A DNA stretch of 64,000 bases from Litchfieldella xinjiangensis (GCF_000759345.1 NZ_JPZL01000001.1:1240001-1304000), one strand, 5' to 3'. Positions 9,150 through 18,897 are shown, counted from the first letter of the stretch. Notes: generated by a model from the letters alone, not told the origin. Made by a program: numbers and translations.

Positions 9150-9164
9150 AGATAACCGTTATCG
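9150..9164. promoter_or_regulatory. Candidate Fur operator (6-1-6 palindrome), sodA side
   Basis: A perfect inverted repeat GATAAC-C-GTTATC lies about 100 bases upstream of sodA. With flanks it fits 11 of 15 positions of the 7-1-7 Fur motif TGATAATCATTATCA. Confidence 0.55.
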
Positions 9165-9200
9165 ATCGCGCCAGGCCGTAGCGCGACGCGGCCACATATT

Positions 9201-9219
9201 GATAATTATTCTTATTTGC
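9201..9219. promoter_or_regulatory. Candidate Fur box upstream of fhuC
   Basis: It matches 13 of 19 consensus positions, centred about 78 bases before the fhuC start and within the gap shared with sodA. Confidence 0.5.
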
Positions 9220-9287
9220 TTTAGGCTTCCCAGCTGCGCCTTGGCGCCAACCCTTTTCCCGCAAAAACGGCGATGCGGAGCCAGACC

Positions 9288-10055
9288 ATGTTCAATGTCG
9301 ATGCCGCTGCCTTTGAAGTCAACGGCAGGCCCTTGCTGCAACCCACCGATCTGACGATCGATGAAGGCCGCGTGCATGGCCTGATCGGTCACAACGGCTC
9401 GGGTAAGTCGACATTGATCAAGCTGTTGGCCCAGCAGCAGCCACCCAGCCATGGCGAGATTCGCTTCGACGATCGGGCCTTGTCGGCCTGGGGCAATCGT
9501 GAGTTCGCTCGCCAGGTCGCCTATCTTCCCCAGCATCTTCCCAGTGCCGAAAACCTGACCGGGCGCGAGCTCATCGGCTTCGGCCGCTACCCCTGGCACG
9601 GCCTGCTGGGCCGGCATACCCAGCAGGACCGCGACCAGATCGAGCGCGCCATTGCCCTGACCCATACCCAGCCCTTCGCCGATCGGCTGGTCGATACGTT
9701 GTCAGGTGGGGAGCGTCAACGCGTATGGCTCGCCATGCTGATCGCCCAGGGCAGCCGTTTCCTGCTGCTCGACGAACCGTTGGCCGCCCTGGATATCGCC
9801 CACCAGGTCGAGGTGCTGGCCCTGATTCGCCAGTTGTCCCGTGAGCTGGGGCTCGGCGTAGTGATCGTGCTTCACGACGTGAACATGGCAGCAAGGTATT
9901 GCGACCAGTTGGTGGCCCTGCATAGCGGGCGTGTCCTGGCACGCGGCACCCCCACTGAAATGATGCAAGACGCCACCCTGGAAGCCATCTATGGCATTCC
10001 GATGCAGGTCATGACACCCCCCGGGAGCGCCCACCCCATTGCCGTGGTGGCTTGA
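9288..10055 (+). CDS. fhuC: Ferric hydroxamate ABC transporter ATPase FhuC
   Basis: A 255-residue ATPase that powers import of ferric hydroxamates through FhuB. Walker A is GHNGSGKST (about residue 35), the signature is LSGGERQR, and Walker B is FLLLDEP followed by the D-loop ALDIAHQ; the switch His is in VLHDVNMAARYCD. The segments VAYLPQHLP and GRYPWHG and the end YGIPM match FhuC. GGAG precedes the ATG at 9288 by 7 bases. It is the first gene of fhuC-fhuD-fhuB; its stop overlaps the fhuD start in the sequence TGATG. Confidence 0.94.
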   Translation: MFNVDAAAFEVNGRPLLQPTDLTIDEGRVHGLIGHNGSGKSTLIKLLAQQQPPSHGEIRFDDRALSAWGNREFARQVAYLPQHLPSAENLTGRELIGFGRYPWHGLLGRHTQQDRDQIERAIALTHTQPFADRLVDTLSGGERQRVWLAMLIAQGSRFLLLDEPLAALDIAHQVEVLALIRQLSRELGLGVVIVLHDVNMAARYCDQLVALHSGRVLARGTPTEMMQDATLEAIYGIPMQVMTPPGSAHPIAVVA

Positions 10056-10957
10056 TGAAGCCAGGCGTCATTCGTTGCTTGCATCGACTTGCCTTGGGCT
10101 GCTTCGTCACCTGCCTGGGATTCCTGTTGGCTCAGCCGGTTACCGCGAGCGATACCGACCGACCCCCGCTCGATATCGTCACCCTCGATTGGACCCTGGC
10201 GGAAACGCTGGTCGCGCTCGGCGTGATGCCCCAGGGGGTGGCGCAGATCGACGCCTATCACGAATGGGTCGCCGAACCGAGGTTGGCGCCCGAGGTGCAT
10301 GACCTGGGCCTGCGCACGCAACCCAACCTTGAACTGCTGGCCAGCCTCGACCCGGATCGTATCCTGCTTTCGCCGATGTTTGCCAACCTGACGCCTCGCC
10401 TGTCTCGCATCGCCCCGGTCGAAAGTTTCTCGCTGTATACCCCCGATGAAGACACCTGGGAGCAGATGCTAGCCCTGACGCGCCAAGTCGCGTCGCTAGT
10501 CGACCGGGAGCGCGAGGGAGAGCATCTCATCGAAGCGTCCCAAGCCCTCTTCGATGATCTGCGAAGCCAGCTCGCAGACGACCAGCCCCCCCTGCTCGTC
10601 GTCCAGTTCATGGATGCACGCCACGTTCGCGTCTTTGGCGACAATGGCCTGTTCCAGGCCGTACTCGAGCGTCTAGCGCTGGAAAACGCATGGACTGGCG
10701 TCACTAACGCCTGGGGCTTCTCGCTGGTCGGCCTCGATGCGCTCGTCGATATTGATGCCCGACTGGTCGTGGTCGAGCCTTTGCCGGTGGGCGTCGAGTC
10801 ACAGCTGGCCGAAAGCGGCCTATGGCGCCATCTACCCAGCGTACAGGACGATTCGGTCGTCTACCTGCCGCCGACCTGGAGCTTTGGCGCCCTGCCTTCG
10901 GCCCAGCGGTTCGCAAAGACGCTGGTCGAGGCGCTGGAGGCTAGCCATGCTCGCTGA
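10055..10957 (+). CDS. fhuD: Ferric hydroxamate periplasmic binding protein FhuD
   Basis: A 300-residue class III solute-binding protein with an N-terminal signal (hydrophobic residues about 8-27, cleavage probably near VTA-SD). It delivers ferric hydroxamates to FhuBC. The fold is supported by [25 protein letters not shown] at the start, the [19 protein letters not shown] segment, and the long central helix typical of the family. The start overlaps the fhuC stop by one base (TGATG), indicating translational coupling, and its end overlaps fhuB by 11 bases. No lipobox is seen, so it is probably soluble. Confidence 0.92.
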   Translation: MKPGVIRCLHRLALGCFVTCLGFLLAQPVTASDTDRPPLDIVTLDWTLAETLVALGVMPQGVAQIDAYHEWVAEPRLAPEVHDLGLRTQPNLELLASLDPDRILLSPMFANLTPRLSRIAPVESFSLYTPDEDTWEQMLALTRQVASLVDREREGEHLIEASQALFDDLRSQLADDQPPLLVVQFMDARHVRVFGDNGLFQAVLERLALENAWTGVTNAWGFSLVGLDALVDIDARLVVVEPLPVGVESQLAESGLWRHLPSVQDDSVVYLPPTWSFGALPSAQRFAKTLVEALEASHAR

Positions 10958-12935
10958 GCGCGTGAGATTCACCCCGGGACGCGTCTGCCTCTTCCTCGCC
11001 CTGCCGCTGCTCGGCCTGGTGCTGTTCGCGCTCCAGGCGCAGCAAGGCATCGTCGAGGGTGTCCTGGCGGCCTTCGAGGCGTCTTCCAGCCAGGCTTCGA
11101 AGAGCCTGTTGCTCCACTACAGCTGGTGGCCGCGCCTGGCCATGTCGCTTCTGGCCGGGGGTGGCCTGGCCCTGGCCGGCGTGCTCATGCAACAGGTGTT
11201 GCGCAACCCGATCGCCGCCCCGACGACGCTGGGTGTCGCCAGCGGTGCCAATCTGGCCTTGATGGCGGCTACCCTCATGGCCCCCGGGCTTCTGGTATTG
11301 GGGCGCGAGTGGGTGGCCCTGGCCGGCGGGGGCCTGGCCATGGGGCTGGTGTTCCTGCTGGCGTGGCGACGTGGCCTGGCACCGATGGTCGTGGTGCTTG
11401 CCGGGTTGGTAGTCAATCTCTACTTCGGCGCGCTGGCCATGGTGCTGTTGCTGTTTCATCAGGAGGCCCTCAAGGGCTTGCTGATCTGGGGGGCCGGCTC
11501 ACTCTCGCAGAACGGCTGGGACGACGTAGTCTATCTGCTGCCCCGCCTGGCCCTTTCTGCCCTGGCAGCCTGGCTGCTGCTGCGCCCCCTGACGATCCTC
11601 GAACTCGACGATGCCAGCGCACGCAGCCTGGGGATCTCGCTCAAGCACTTGCGCCTGGCCGGGCTGGGCCTGGCCGTTTTCATTACAGGCTGTGTGGTCA
11701 GCGTGGTCGGGATCATCGGCTTCATCGGGCTGGCCGCGCCCAATATCGTTCGTCTGGCCGGCGCACGCCGCCTCGGTCAGCGTGTGGTCTGGTCGACCCT
11801 GCTCGGTGCGCTATTGCTGGCCACCACGGATCAGTTCCTGCAACGCTTCAGCGGCGCCCTGCCGACCCTGATTCCTACCGGGGCGACTACCGCGGCCCTC
11901 GGCGCACCGCTCTTGTTGTGGCTGATTCCTCGACTGCGCCTGGCGGGTGGGCAGCCCCCGGGCGGTGCCACCGGTAGCTTCGGGCGACGTCATCCCGCGC
12001 CAGGGCGCCTGGCGACTGGTCTGGCGCTGGGCCTGTTCGTCATGATCCTGGTCGCCCTGCTGCTCGGCCAGGGTGCGGCAGGCTGGCAGTGGCTAAGCCC
12101 CGGTGATTGGGACGTGATGGAATGGCGCTTGCCGCGCATGCTGGCAGCGGCCGGCAGCGGGATCATGTTGGCGATTGCCGGTACGCTGATCCAGCGACTC
12201 ACATCCAACCCCATGGCCAGCCCTGAAATCCTGGGCATCAGCGGGGGCAGCGCCATCGCCCTGATCGCCGCCATTTTCCTGGTGCCCTCGCCCGGTAACC
12301 TGACACTGGTTGCTGCCGGCACACTGGGCGCCCTCATCACCCTTTGCGTGTTGATCGTTCTCAACCGGCGCAGCGGGTATCTGCCGGAACGGTTGCTGTT
12401 GACCGGGGTGGCGATGACCGCCCTGTTCGATGCCGTGCGCAGTTACGTCCTCGCCGGGGGCGATCCCCGCGGGCAGCAAGTGATCGCCTGGCTATCGGGC
12501 TCCACCTACTACGTCGACCTGAGTAGCGCCCTGGTGGTCATCGTTGTCGCAGTGTGCCTCGCGCTAGCCACCCGCCCCTTCGCCCGTTGGTTGGATATCC
12601 TCCCGCTGGGCGCGCCTACCGCCCGCTCACTCGGCATCGGCGTGGACCGCTCGCGCCTTGCCCTGCTGGGCCTGGTCGCCCTGCTCACCGCCTGTGCCAC
12701 GCTCGTGGTCGGCCCGCTCTCCTTCGTGGGCCTGCTCGCGCCGCACATGGCACGCCTGATGGGCTTTTCGCGCGCTGGCGCTCATCTGCTCGGCGCCTCA
12801 CTGGTGGGGGCCGTCCTCATGGTCACCGCCGACTGGTTGGGGCGGCAACTTCTGTTTCCCCAGGAGATTCCTGCCGGACTGGTCGCATCGCTATTGGGTG
12901 GCGCCTACTTCATGTGGGGGCTGCGCCGCCTCTAA
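10947..12935 (+). CDS. fhuB: Ferric hydroxamate permease FhuB (two fused halves)
   Basis: A 662-residue inner-membrane permease with roughly twenty hydrophobic segments in two homologous halves, about residues 1-330 and 345-662. Each half has the BtuC/FecCD motif after the coupling helix: [18 protein letters not shown] in the first and [16 protein letters not shown] in the second. This duplication is characteristic of FhuB, in contrast to permeases that pair two half-size subunits. The start at 10947 overlaps fhuD by 11 bases; the open frame upstream lies inside fhuD and is not used. A terminator follows at once. Confidence 0.94.
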   Translation: MLAERVRFTPGRVCLFLALPLLGLVLFALQAQQGIVEGVLAAFEASSSQASKSLLLHYSWWPRLAMSLLAGGGLALAGVLMQQVLRNPIAAPTTLGVASGANLALMAATLMAPGLLVLGREWVALAGGGLAMGLVFLLAWRRGLAPMVVVLAGLVVNLYFGALAMVLLLFHQEALKGLLIWGAGSLSQNGWDDVVYLLPRLALSALAAWLLLRPLTILELDDASARSLGISLKHLRLAGLGLAVFITGCVVSVVGIIGFIGLAAPNIVRLAGARRLGQRVVWSTLLGALLLATTDQFLQRFSGALPTLIPTGATTAALGAPLLLWLIPRLRLAGGQPPGGATGSFGRRHPAPGRLATGLALGLFVMILVALLLGQGAAGWQWLSPGDWDVMEWRLPRMLAAAGSGIMLAIAGTLIQRLTSNPMASPEILGISGGSAIALIAAIFLVPSPGNLTLVAAGTLGALITLCVLIVLNRRSGYLPERLLLTGVAMTALFDAVRSYVLAGGDPRGQQVIAWLSGSTYYVDLSSALVVIVVAVCLALATRPFARWLDILPLGAPTARSLGIGVDRSRLALLGLVALLTACATLVVGPLSFVGLLAPHMARLMGFSRAGAHLLGASLVGAVLMVTADWLGRQLLFPQEIPAGLVASLLGGAYFMWGLRRL

Positions 12936-12961
12936 CCACAGTTTTGTGGTACCTTTTTTTT
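12935..12961 (+). terminator. Intrinsic terminator of fhuCDB
   Basis: The stem ACCACA/TGTGGT has a GTTT loop and is followed within three bases by eight T. It begins at the last base of the fhuB stop codon. Confidence 0.85.
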
Positions 12962-13263
12962 CTCCCCCTGGCTAACTTATATTAGGGCCTCTCGGCAAGT
13001 ACTGACAAAACTTTAACCCCGATCACCGCATATTACATGCCGGTTATCGTGGCACACCTGATGTAACCCTTCCCCTATAGTCGCCTCGTCCTGTCAGCCA
13101 AGCGCCAGTCAGGGACGACACTCGGGCAACGAATGCCCACCCGCACTGAATTGAGCCTCTCTGCTCTCCCTCCTTGCGTGCTTCGCCTTATCTGCAGTCG
13201 ACATTGTGCGGGTCCGAGCATGAGCCCGGGCCTACTCCCTACGCTAGACCGACGGGTAGCCCA
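12962..13263. other. Intergenic region before the RTX protein gene
   Basis: About 300 bases, partly AT-rich at the left end, presumably containing the promoter of the RTX gene. I see no convincing -35/-10 pair, no Fur-like box and no coding frame of its own. A frame of 30 codons fused in phase to the RTX gene starts at 13174 but does not resemble the downstream domain. Confidence 0.5.
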
Positions 13264-16200
13264 ATGCGTCCTTATATCGATGCCACTCTCAGCAGCCAAT
13301 GGAATGGCGGCTTCGTGATGGAAATCTTCATCACCAACAAGGGAACCGAGACCATCACTGACTACCAGGTGGATTTCACGCTGCCCGGTACGATCACCGA
13401 CATGTGGGATAGCATCGTCAGCGCTCACACGGGCGATCGTTACACAGTCATTGATGACGACAGTCAGAACGACATCGCCCCGGGCGAAACCGTACGCTTC
13501 AAGTTCAAGGTGCAGACCGAAAACGGTGAACTGCCGTCGGCCTTCACCGTCAATGGCGTAGAACCGGAATTCTCCCCCGAAGCGAGCAGCCTGTTTCAGG
13601 TTTCCCAATCCGAGAGCGAACCGACGCTTGAGGGCGAGCCGGTAGAGGTAAGCGAACCGACAGTTCAGGAAGAGACCGCTGTCGTTGAAGAGGCGCCTGC
13701 CGAAACCGCATTTGTCGATAGTACCAGCACCAGCACCGCCCCGACGGTAGAAGCGGAAAACGTCATCAACGTGGCGGCCGGTACCAGCAGCAGTGACCTG
13801 CAAAAGCTGATCGACAGCGCGCCCGATGGCAGCGTGCTGAAACTGGCAGCGGGTAATTACCGCTTCGATAGCAACATTACTATCGAGCGCTCGGATATCA
13901 CAATTGTCGGCGCCGGCCGCGGCGAGACCATCATCACGTTTACCGACAAGGCGCTCTCGCTGGGCGATCAGAACGGCTTCCTGGTCGAGGGCGCCGGAAC
14001 CGCCTCGGCTGGGCTATTGCTCAAGGATACTGCCGAAGGCAGCCACGAGCTGGCCCTATCTTCGGGCCATGGCCTCAAGGTCGGCGACACCGTACGTATC
14101 TGGCAGGACAACACCCAGGAATATTTCGACGAGATCGGTGACACCTCCTGGCAGAAGCTGAATGCACCGCTGCGTACCAGCATGGCCAATGTCGTCTCGG
14201 TGGAAGGCGGCAAGGTCACGCTCGACCGTGGGGTTCATTTCGATTTCGACGGTGGCGAGACCCATGTACAGCGCATCGATGTGCTGGAGAACGTGACGCT
14301 TCAAGGCTTCACGGTCGACTACGAACTCGGCACGCCCGACAACGCCGTTTTCAGTAACACCCTCTCGAAGCTGACCGATTACCAGGCGATCAAGCTCAAC
14401 GGCACCGTGGATGCGCTGGTCAAGGATATCGAGGTGCTCAATGGCCCCTCAACGGCCTTCGAATTCGCGCTCTCGCTCGACCTGCATGCCGATGCCCTCG
14501 GTGCGCATGGCGCCTTCAACAAGGGTGCCGGTGGCAATGGCTACGCCTTCGAACTGCGCGAAAGCTATGACGGCGCGCTGACCAATCTCGAAGACTCCGG
14601 CATGCGCCACAGCGTCCTGTTTGCTTCATGGCGCTCGTCGGTAGGCAACGATGTGCATGTACTCTCCACCGATCGTGACATTAACTTCCACGGTGGCCAG
14701 GATCACGACAATACCGTTCACGTCGAACAGTCGATCCGTGATGCCGATGCCGACGGCATGTCCACCACCCTGTGGTACAACAACGGCGGCGTGAGTTATG
14801 GCGCCATCACCGAAGCCGGGGCCAACCACACGACTTTCGATTATGTGGTCGGTTCACGCCGCAACGATATCGTTCAGGGTACCGATAACGGTGTCTACCT
14901 GGACGGCGCGCTGGGCCATGACACGCTGTATGGCGGTGCCGGAGACGACATCCTGCGCGGCGGCCTGGGTACGGACAGTCTGATTGGTGGTGACGGCTTC
15001 GATACCGCACACCTGGAACAGAACTACAGCGCCTACAAGATTCGCTTCAATGACGATGGTAGCGTCTATCTTGACGGCAGCAGCGACGACAACACCCTGA
15101 TCGGCATGGAGCAAGCCATCTTCGCCGACGGCACCGTGCTGGATATCGCTTCGCGCAAGACCACCCAAGGCTCGGCGCCCAGCGTGCCTACGCCCCAGGA
15201 GATTCTCGCCGACGGTGAGCAAGAGCAGGAAGAGACAGTCATCGCACCCAGCGAGCCGGTGATCCAGCCGGCGCCGGAGCCGATCGCAGAAGTCGAGCCG
15301 GTCCTTGTATCCGAGCCGGTAACCGAGCCCGAACTGGTACTGGAACCAGTGACGACCGAGCCTAGCGAAGCGCTCGAGCCTGTGGCCGAGACGGTAGTCG
15401 CCGAGCCCGAGCTTGTGATTATCGAGCCCGAGCTCGTGGTCATCGAACCTGAACTCGTTGTCGTCGAGCCCGAGCTTGTGGTCATCGAGCCTGAGGCTGA
15501 GGTAACCGAGCCGGTCGCGGTCAGTGAACCCGCGACAGCCATCGAAGCCGGTGCCATGGAAGTCAGCCTGGCCATGGTCAATCGCTGGGATGGTGGTTAC
15601 GTGATGCGCGTCGAGATCACCAACCACTCGGACAGCGACATCGCCAACCCCGAGATCGCGTTCAGCGTGCCGTCGGACGTCACCCAGTTCTACGGCGCCA
15701 CCTTGCTGTCTCAAACAGGCGATCAGTATCGTGTCAGCTACGATGGCAGCGACGCACTGAAGGCCGGCGGCATCATGCGCTTCTCCTTCAAGGCCTATGC
15801 CCCGACCAGCGAGGCACCGACGGCCCTGGCGCTGAACGGAACGACGCTGACCTTCGATCCTTCGGCCCTAGTCGCCGGTGAAGCAGCCGACACCTCGCTT
15901 CTCGATGCCATGGAGCCAAGCGTAAGCGCTGCCGACGTGCTCGAAGTCACCAGCAATGTCTCCAGTGCCTGGTCGACCGGTTATGTCACTGAAGTCTTCG
16001 TGACCAATACCTCAGACGTGGCAGTCAATGCCCCTTCGGTCAACTTCACGCTGCCCGGCACCATCACCGATTTGTGGAATGGCGCGTATGTGAAGGGCGA
16101 GAATGGCTACACCGTCGATGCAGCCAATGGCGGCAAGGTGCTGGATCCGGGTGAAGTGTGGCGCTTCTCGTACAAGGTGCAGGACGGCAGCCATGCCCTG

Positions 16201-16659
16201 CCCGACAACCTGGTCGCCACCGGTGAGTTGGACGGTGTCGTCGAAAGCGACGACAGTGGCCTGCTGGGCAGCGATGACAGCGATTCCCTCTACGGCACCG
16301 AAGGCAGCGATACGCTCTATGGTGGCCTGGGCGGCGATATGCTGAGCGGCGGCGACGGCGCAGATACCTTCGTGCTGCTCTCGACCTTCGAATCCACCGC
16401 GTTCGACAGCGACATCATCGTCGACTTCGACCAACTGGGAGGCGATCAGATCGACCTGTCGGCCATCGATGCCGACCTGGCCAGCGACGGCGACCAGGCC
16501 TTTGCCTGGGTAGGCAATGCGGCCTTCACAGGCACGGCCGGTGAGCTTCGTAGCGAAGGGAGCCTGGTGCAGGGGGACATCAATGGGGATGGGGTCGTCG
16601 ACCTTCAGATCGACGTGGTGGGTGTCGATACCCTGCGCGCCGAGGACTTCATGCTCTGA
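13264..16659 (+). CDS. Large secreted RTX protein with three CBM2-like modules and a beta-helix
   Basis: A 1,131-residue acidic protein without an N-terminal signal peptide. Layout: CBM2-like module (about 1-95, with SSQWNGGFVMEIFITN and TLPGTITDMW); Ser/Glu/Pro linker; parallel beta-helix region of the pectate-lyase-like type (about 168-520); RTX nonapeptides such as GGAGDDILRGG (about 546-580); a Glu/Pro/Val linker with tandem EPELVV units (about 650-755); second CBM2-like module (763-862); third (893-992, with TLPGTITDLWNG); more RTX repeats (1001-1037, GGLGGDMLSGGDGADTF); and a serralysin-type C-terminal domain ending in EDFML. The RTX repeats bind calcium, and the C-terminal end fits a type I secretion signal. 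It may bind or modify a polysaccharide; no catalytic residues can be assigned. No type I exporter genes are nearby. The start at 13264 leads straight into the first module; a start at 13174 is possible. Confidence 0.85.
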   Translation: MRPYIDATLSSQWNGGFVMEIFITNKGTETITDYQVDFTLPGTITDMWDSIVSAHTGDRYTVIDDDSQNDIAPGETVRFKFKVQTENGELPSAFTVNGVEPEFSPEASSLFQVSQSESEPTLEGEPVEVSEPTVQEETAVVEEAPAETAFVDSTSTSTAPTVEAENVINVAAGTSSSDLQKLIDSAPDGSVLKLAAGNYRFDSNITIERSDITIVGAGRGETIITFTDKALSLGDQNGFLVEGAGTASAGLLLKDTAEGSHELALSSGHGLKVGDTVRIWQDNTQEYFDEIGDTSWQKLNAPLRTSMANVVSVEGGKVTLDRGVHFDFDGGETHVQRIDVLENVTLQGFTVDYELGTPDNAVFSNTLSKLTDYQAIKLNGTVDALVKDIEVLNGPSTAFEFALSLDLHADALGAHGAFNKGAGGNGYAFELRESYDGALTNLEDSGMRHSVLFASWRSSVGNDVHVLSTDRDINFHGGQDHDNTVHVEQSIRDADADGMSTTLWYNNGGVSYGAITEAGANHTTFDYVVGSRRNDIVQGTDNGVYLDGALGHDTLYGGAGDDILRGGLGTDSLIGGDGFDTAHLEQNYSAYKIRFNDDGSVYLDGSSDDNTLIGMEQAIFADGTVLDIASRKTTQGSAPSVPTPQEILADGEQEQEETVIAPSEPVIQPAPEPIAEVEPVLVSEPVTEPELVLEPVTTEPSEALEPVAETVVAEPELVIIEPELVVIEPELVVVEPELVVIEPEAEVTEPVAVSEPATAIEAGAMEVSLAMVNRWDGGYVMRVEITNHSDSDIANPEIAFSVPSDVTQFYGATLLSQTGDQYRVSYDGSDALKAGGIMRFSFKAYAPTSEAPTALALNGTTLTFDPSALVAGEAADTSLLDAMEPSVSAADVLEVTSNVSSAWSTGYVTEVFVTNTSDVAVNAPSVNFTLPGTITDLWNGAYVKGENGYTVDAANGGKVLDPGEVWRFSYKVQDGSHALPDNLVATGELDGVVESDDSGLLGSDDSDSLYGTEGSDTLYGGLGGDMLSGGDGADTFVLLSTFESTAFDSDIIVDFDQLGGDQIDLSAIDADLASDGDQAFAWVGNAAFTGTAGELRSEGSLVQGDINGDGVVDLQIDVVGVDTLRAEDFML

Positions 16660-16692
16660 TCGCGTAACCTGTCGATAGGCGTTAAATAGATC

Positions 16693-16712
16693 GCCCGGCC
16701 AATTGGCCGGGC
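16693..16712. terminator. Probable bidirectional terminator between RTX gene and TonB receptor
   Basis: A perfect palindrome GCCCGGCC-AATT-GGCCGGGC lies between convergent genes. T-runs on both sides are weak, so efficiency is uncertain. Confidence 0.65.
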
Positions 16713-16733
16713 GGTTTCGTTACGGCTGGAGAC

Positions 16734-18833
16734 TTACCAGCGGTAGCTAAGGCTACCGATTACGCTACGGGATTCGCCGTAGTAGCACCATCCAGTGTCG
16801 CAACTTGCCACATAATCTTCGTCAGTAACGTTGTTTACGTTGATTTGGGCTCGCCAGTTATTGGCAAAATCATAACTTGCCATTGCATCAAGCAAAGTAA
16901 AATCGTTGACCTTTACATCTCCATCTACACTTTCGCCCACGTAGCGCACACCCGCGCCCAGCTTCAGCCCAGCAACAGTCCCTTGGGTAAAGGCATAATC
17001 TAGCCATGTAGACGCCATATGCCGGGGGATTAATGAAGCGCGCTGATCTCGAATTTCTTCTGACTGATCAATTCGAGCATCAGTATAGGTGTAGGCTGCA
17101 GTCAACTGAAGTTCGTCTGTAACATACCCCACCGCTTCTAGCTCCAGCCCCGTGGAACTTCTCTCTGCTATTTGACTCTGGGTAAACGTATACCCATAAA
17201 TTGAGTTCTCTTCACTCAAATCAAAAACTGAAGCTGCAACATAACCATCCCAATCTAGCGGCGCATATTTTACCCCTACCTCCCACTGCTTTCCTTTTCG
17301 TGGTTCATATAGCCCATCCGCGCCAAAACTTGTTAAAGCTTCGAATGATTCTGTGTAGCTAAGATAAGGTGATATTCCGTTTTCGGCAAGATACATGACA
17401 CCGCCAGAAAAGGATACTTCTGAGTCATTACGATGTCCTTCTTGTTGAACAGAGCCAGTACTTACATTATCCGTAGAAACCTTGTCGTAGCGCGCACTAC
17501 CCAGTAGCACCCATTTATCATCGATGCGAAGCTGATCTTGAACGTACACGCCGAATTGCTCTTTTTTTATCTCACGATACGCTAACTGACCATCTGTCAC
17601 CCTAGTGTAATTGCCATACGAAGGGGAAAACATATCAATGGTACCATAAGCGAAATCATCATACTCTTCACCCTTATTTTTTAGGTCCTGATAATCCAGT
17701 CCTAATAACAGGGTGTTTTCAAGCCGGTCTGTATTCCAATTACCGACAAACCTGTTATCAGTTGTCCAGGTCTCTGTCTTGCCATCTCTGTAAGCCAAGC
17801 CGCGATTCGTCTCTCTCGGAAGATCGCCAGAGCTTCTAAATGAATAAATACTAATGAGATCAAGCTCCATCTCACTATAACGCAGAGAATGCTCAAGCCG
17901 CCACGTGTCATCGATGTAATGATCTAACTCATAGCCTAGTGATGCTTGGGTTCGCTCATTCCGCTCATAGCCAGGCTCCCCCAAATTCGTTGATCTATCG
18001 ATTTCCCCGAATGGTGTACTTTCTACAGTCCCATAAATAGGTTTAAACGGATTTGTAGGAATCCCATCATCTCTTTGAAAACTAGCTAACAAGGTAAGCA
18101 TTGTATCTTCATTGACATCAAATTCTAAACTGGGAGCCAAATAATAACGATCATTATAAGTATGATCCAAATCACCATCGCGTTCTTTATAGGTCCCCAC
18201 GAAGCGATAGCGTACATCTCCCGACTCCGTCAATGGTCCAGACGTATCGATACCCACCTGACGGTGGTCACGGTTGCCCGCCTGGATATCGAATCGCCCT
18301 TGTTGTTCCTCAGTTGGACGTTTGCTGATGGCATTGATCATCCCGCCGGGAGGGGCTTCACCGTAGAGAATAGAAGATGGGCCCTTGAAGACTTCGACGC
18401 TTTCCAGCCCATATGGCTCGGGGGTCGAGTAATAATACCCCTCTTGATAAAGGCGAAGCCCATCTTGATAGGTCGATTGATCGAACCCTCGAACCTTGAA
18501 CCAGTTCGTATCGTTATCCGACCCATAATGGCCCGACAACACGCCAGACCGATAGCGAAACGTCTCATCTAGCTGCTGCACGTTGCGCTCGTCGAGCTCT
18601 TCTCGGTTGACGGTCGAGACGGGACGTGGGGTTTCGACCAGCGGCGCATCCACCTTCAACGCCGTCCCCACCACCACCATGGTGTCGGATTCGACCGCCT
18701 CATCCTGGCCCGTATCCTGCGCCAGCACGAGGCTGGGGGCGGCCAACATCAGGCCGGTGAGCGACAGGCCCATGGCCTGGCGAATGGCGGTGGCTAGCGG
18801 GTGCGGGATACGGCGGGCGGGTGAGTGGGCCAT
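16734..18833 (-). CDS. TonB-dependent siderophore receptor with mosaic base composition
   Basis: A 699-residue receptor: signal peptide (about residues 1-38), TonB-box-like DTMVVVG, plug segments ETPRPVSTVNREEL, FKVRGFDQSTYQDGL and VFKGPSSILYGEAPPGG, then a barrel ending in a tryptophan. The C-terminal pair YVASCDTGWCYYGESRS resembles the FhuA/FoxA branch, like the receptor at 6246. The first 200 codons are GC-rich like the surroundings, but from about 18,230 down to 16,734 the gene is clearly richer in A and T, with rarer codons. This suggests that the barrel part was replaced by recombination with foreign DNA. A Fur-like palindrome lies just upstream, and the exporter gene yojI lies upstream in the same direction. 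Confidence 0.88.
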   Translation of the reverse strand: MAHSPARRIPHPLATAIRQAMGLSLTGLMLAAPSLVLAQDTGQDEAVESDTMVVVGTALKVDAPLVETPRPVSTVNREELDERNVQQLDETFRYRSGVLSGHYGSDNDTNWFKVRGFDQSTYQDGLRLYQEGYYYSTPEPYGLESVEVFKGPSSILYGEAPPGGMINAISKRPTEEQQGRFDIQAGNRDHRQVGIDTSGPLTESGDVRYRFVGTYKERDGDLDHTYNDRYYLAPSLEFDVNEDTMLTLLASFQRDDGIPTNPFKPIYGTVESTPFGEIDRSTNLGEPGYERNERTQASLGYELDHYIDDTWRLEHSLRYSEMELDLISIYSFRSSGDLPRETNRGLAYRDGKTETWTTDNRFVGNWNTDRLENTLLLGLDYQDLKNKGEEYDDFAYGTIDMFSPSYGNYTRVTDGQLAYREIKKEQFGVYVQDQLRIDDKWVLLGSARYDKVSTDNVSTGSVQQEGHRNDSEVSFSGGVMYLAENGISPYLSYTESFEALTSFGADGLYEPRKGKQWEVGVKYAPLDWDGYVAASVFDLSEENSIYGYTFTQSQIAERSSTGLELEAVGYVTDELQLTAAYTYTDARIDQSEEIRDQRASLIPRHMASTWLDYAFTQGTVAGLKLGAGVRYVGESVDGDVKVNDFTLLDAMASYDFANNWRAQINVNNVTDEDYVASCDTGWCYYGESRSVIGSLSYRW

Positions 18834-18880
18834 GATGGGATCTCGGTTGATGCACGGGAATGCGGAACCTATTGGCCATC

Positions 18881-18897
18881 ATGATAAAAGTTATCAT
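18881..18897. promoter_or_regulatory. Candidate Fur operator upstream of the TonB receptor
   Basis: A perfect 7-bp inverted repeat, ATGATAA and TTATCAT with a 3-base spacer, lies 48 bases before the receptor start and between it and yojI. A further TCATTATC-like half-site follows near 18920-18929. Confidence 0.6.

Noticed and set aside
10737-10946. 70-codon extension upstream of fhuB
   Set aside because: It lies out of frame inside fhuD; permease homology starts at 10947.
15397-15500. Short direct repeats resembling a CRISPR or satellite array
   Set aside because: They are in-frame codons for EPELVV units of the RTX protein linker, with no unique spacers.
14854-15714. Minus-strand open frame of 286 codons within the RTX gene
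   Set aside because: It results from repetitive codons on the plus strand; no independent start site or domain.
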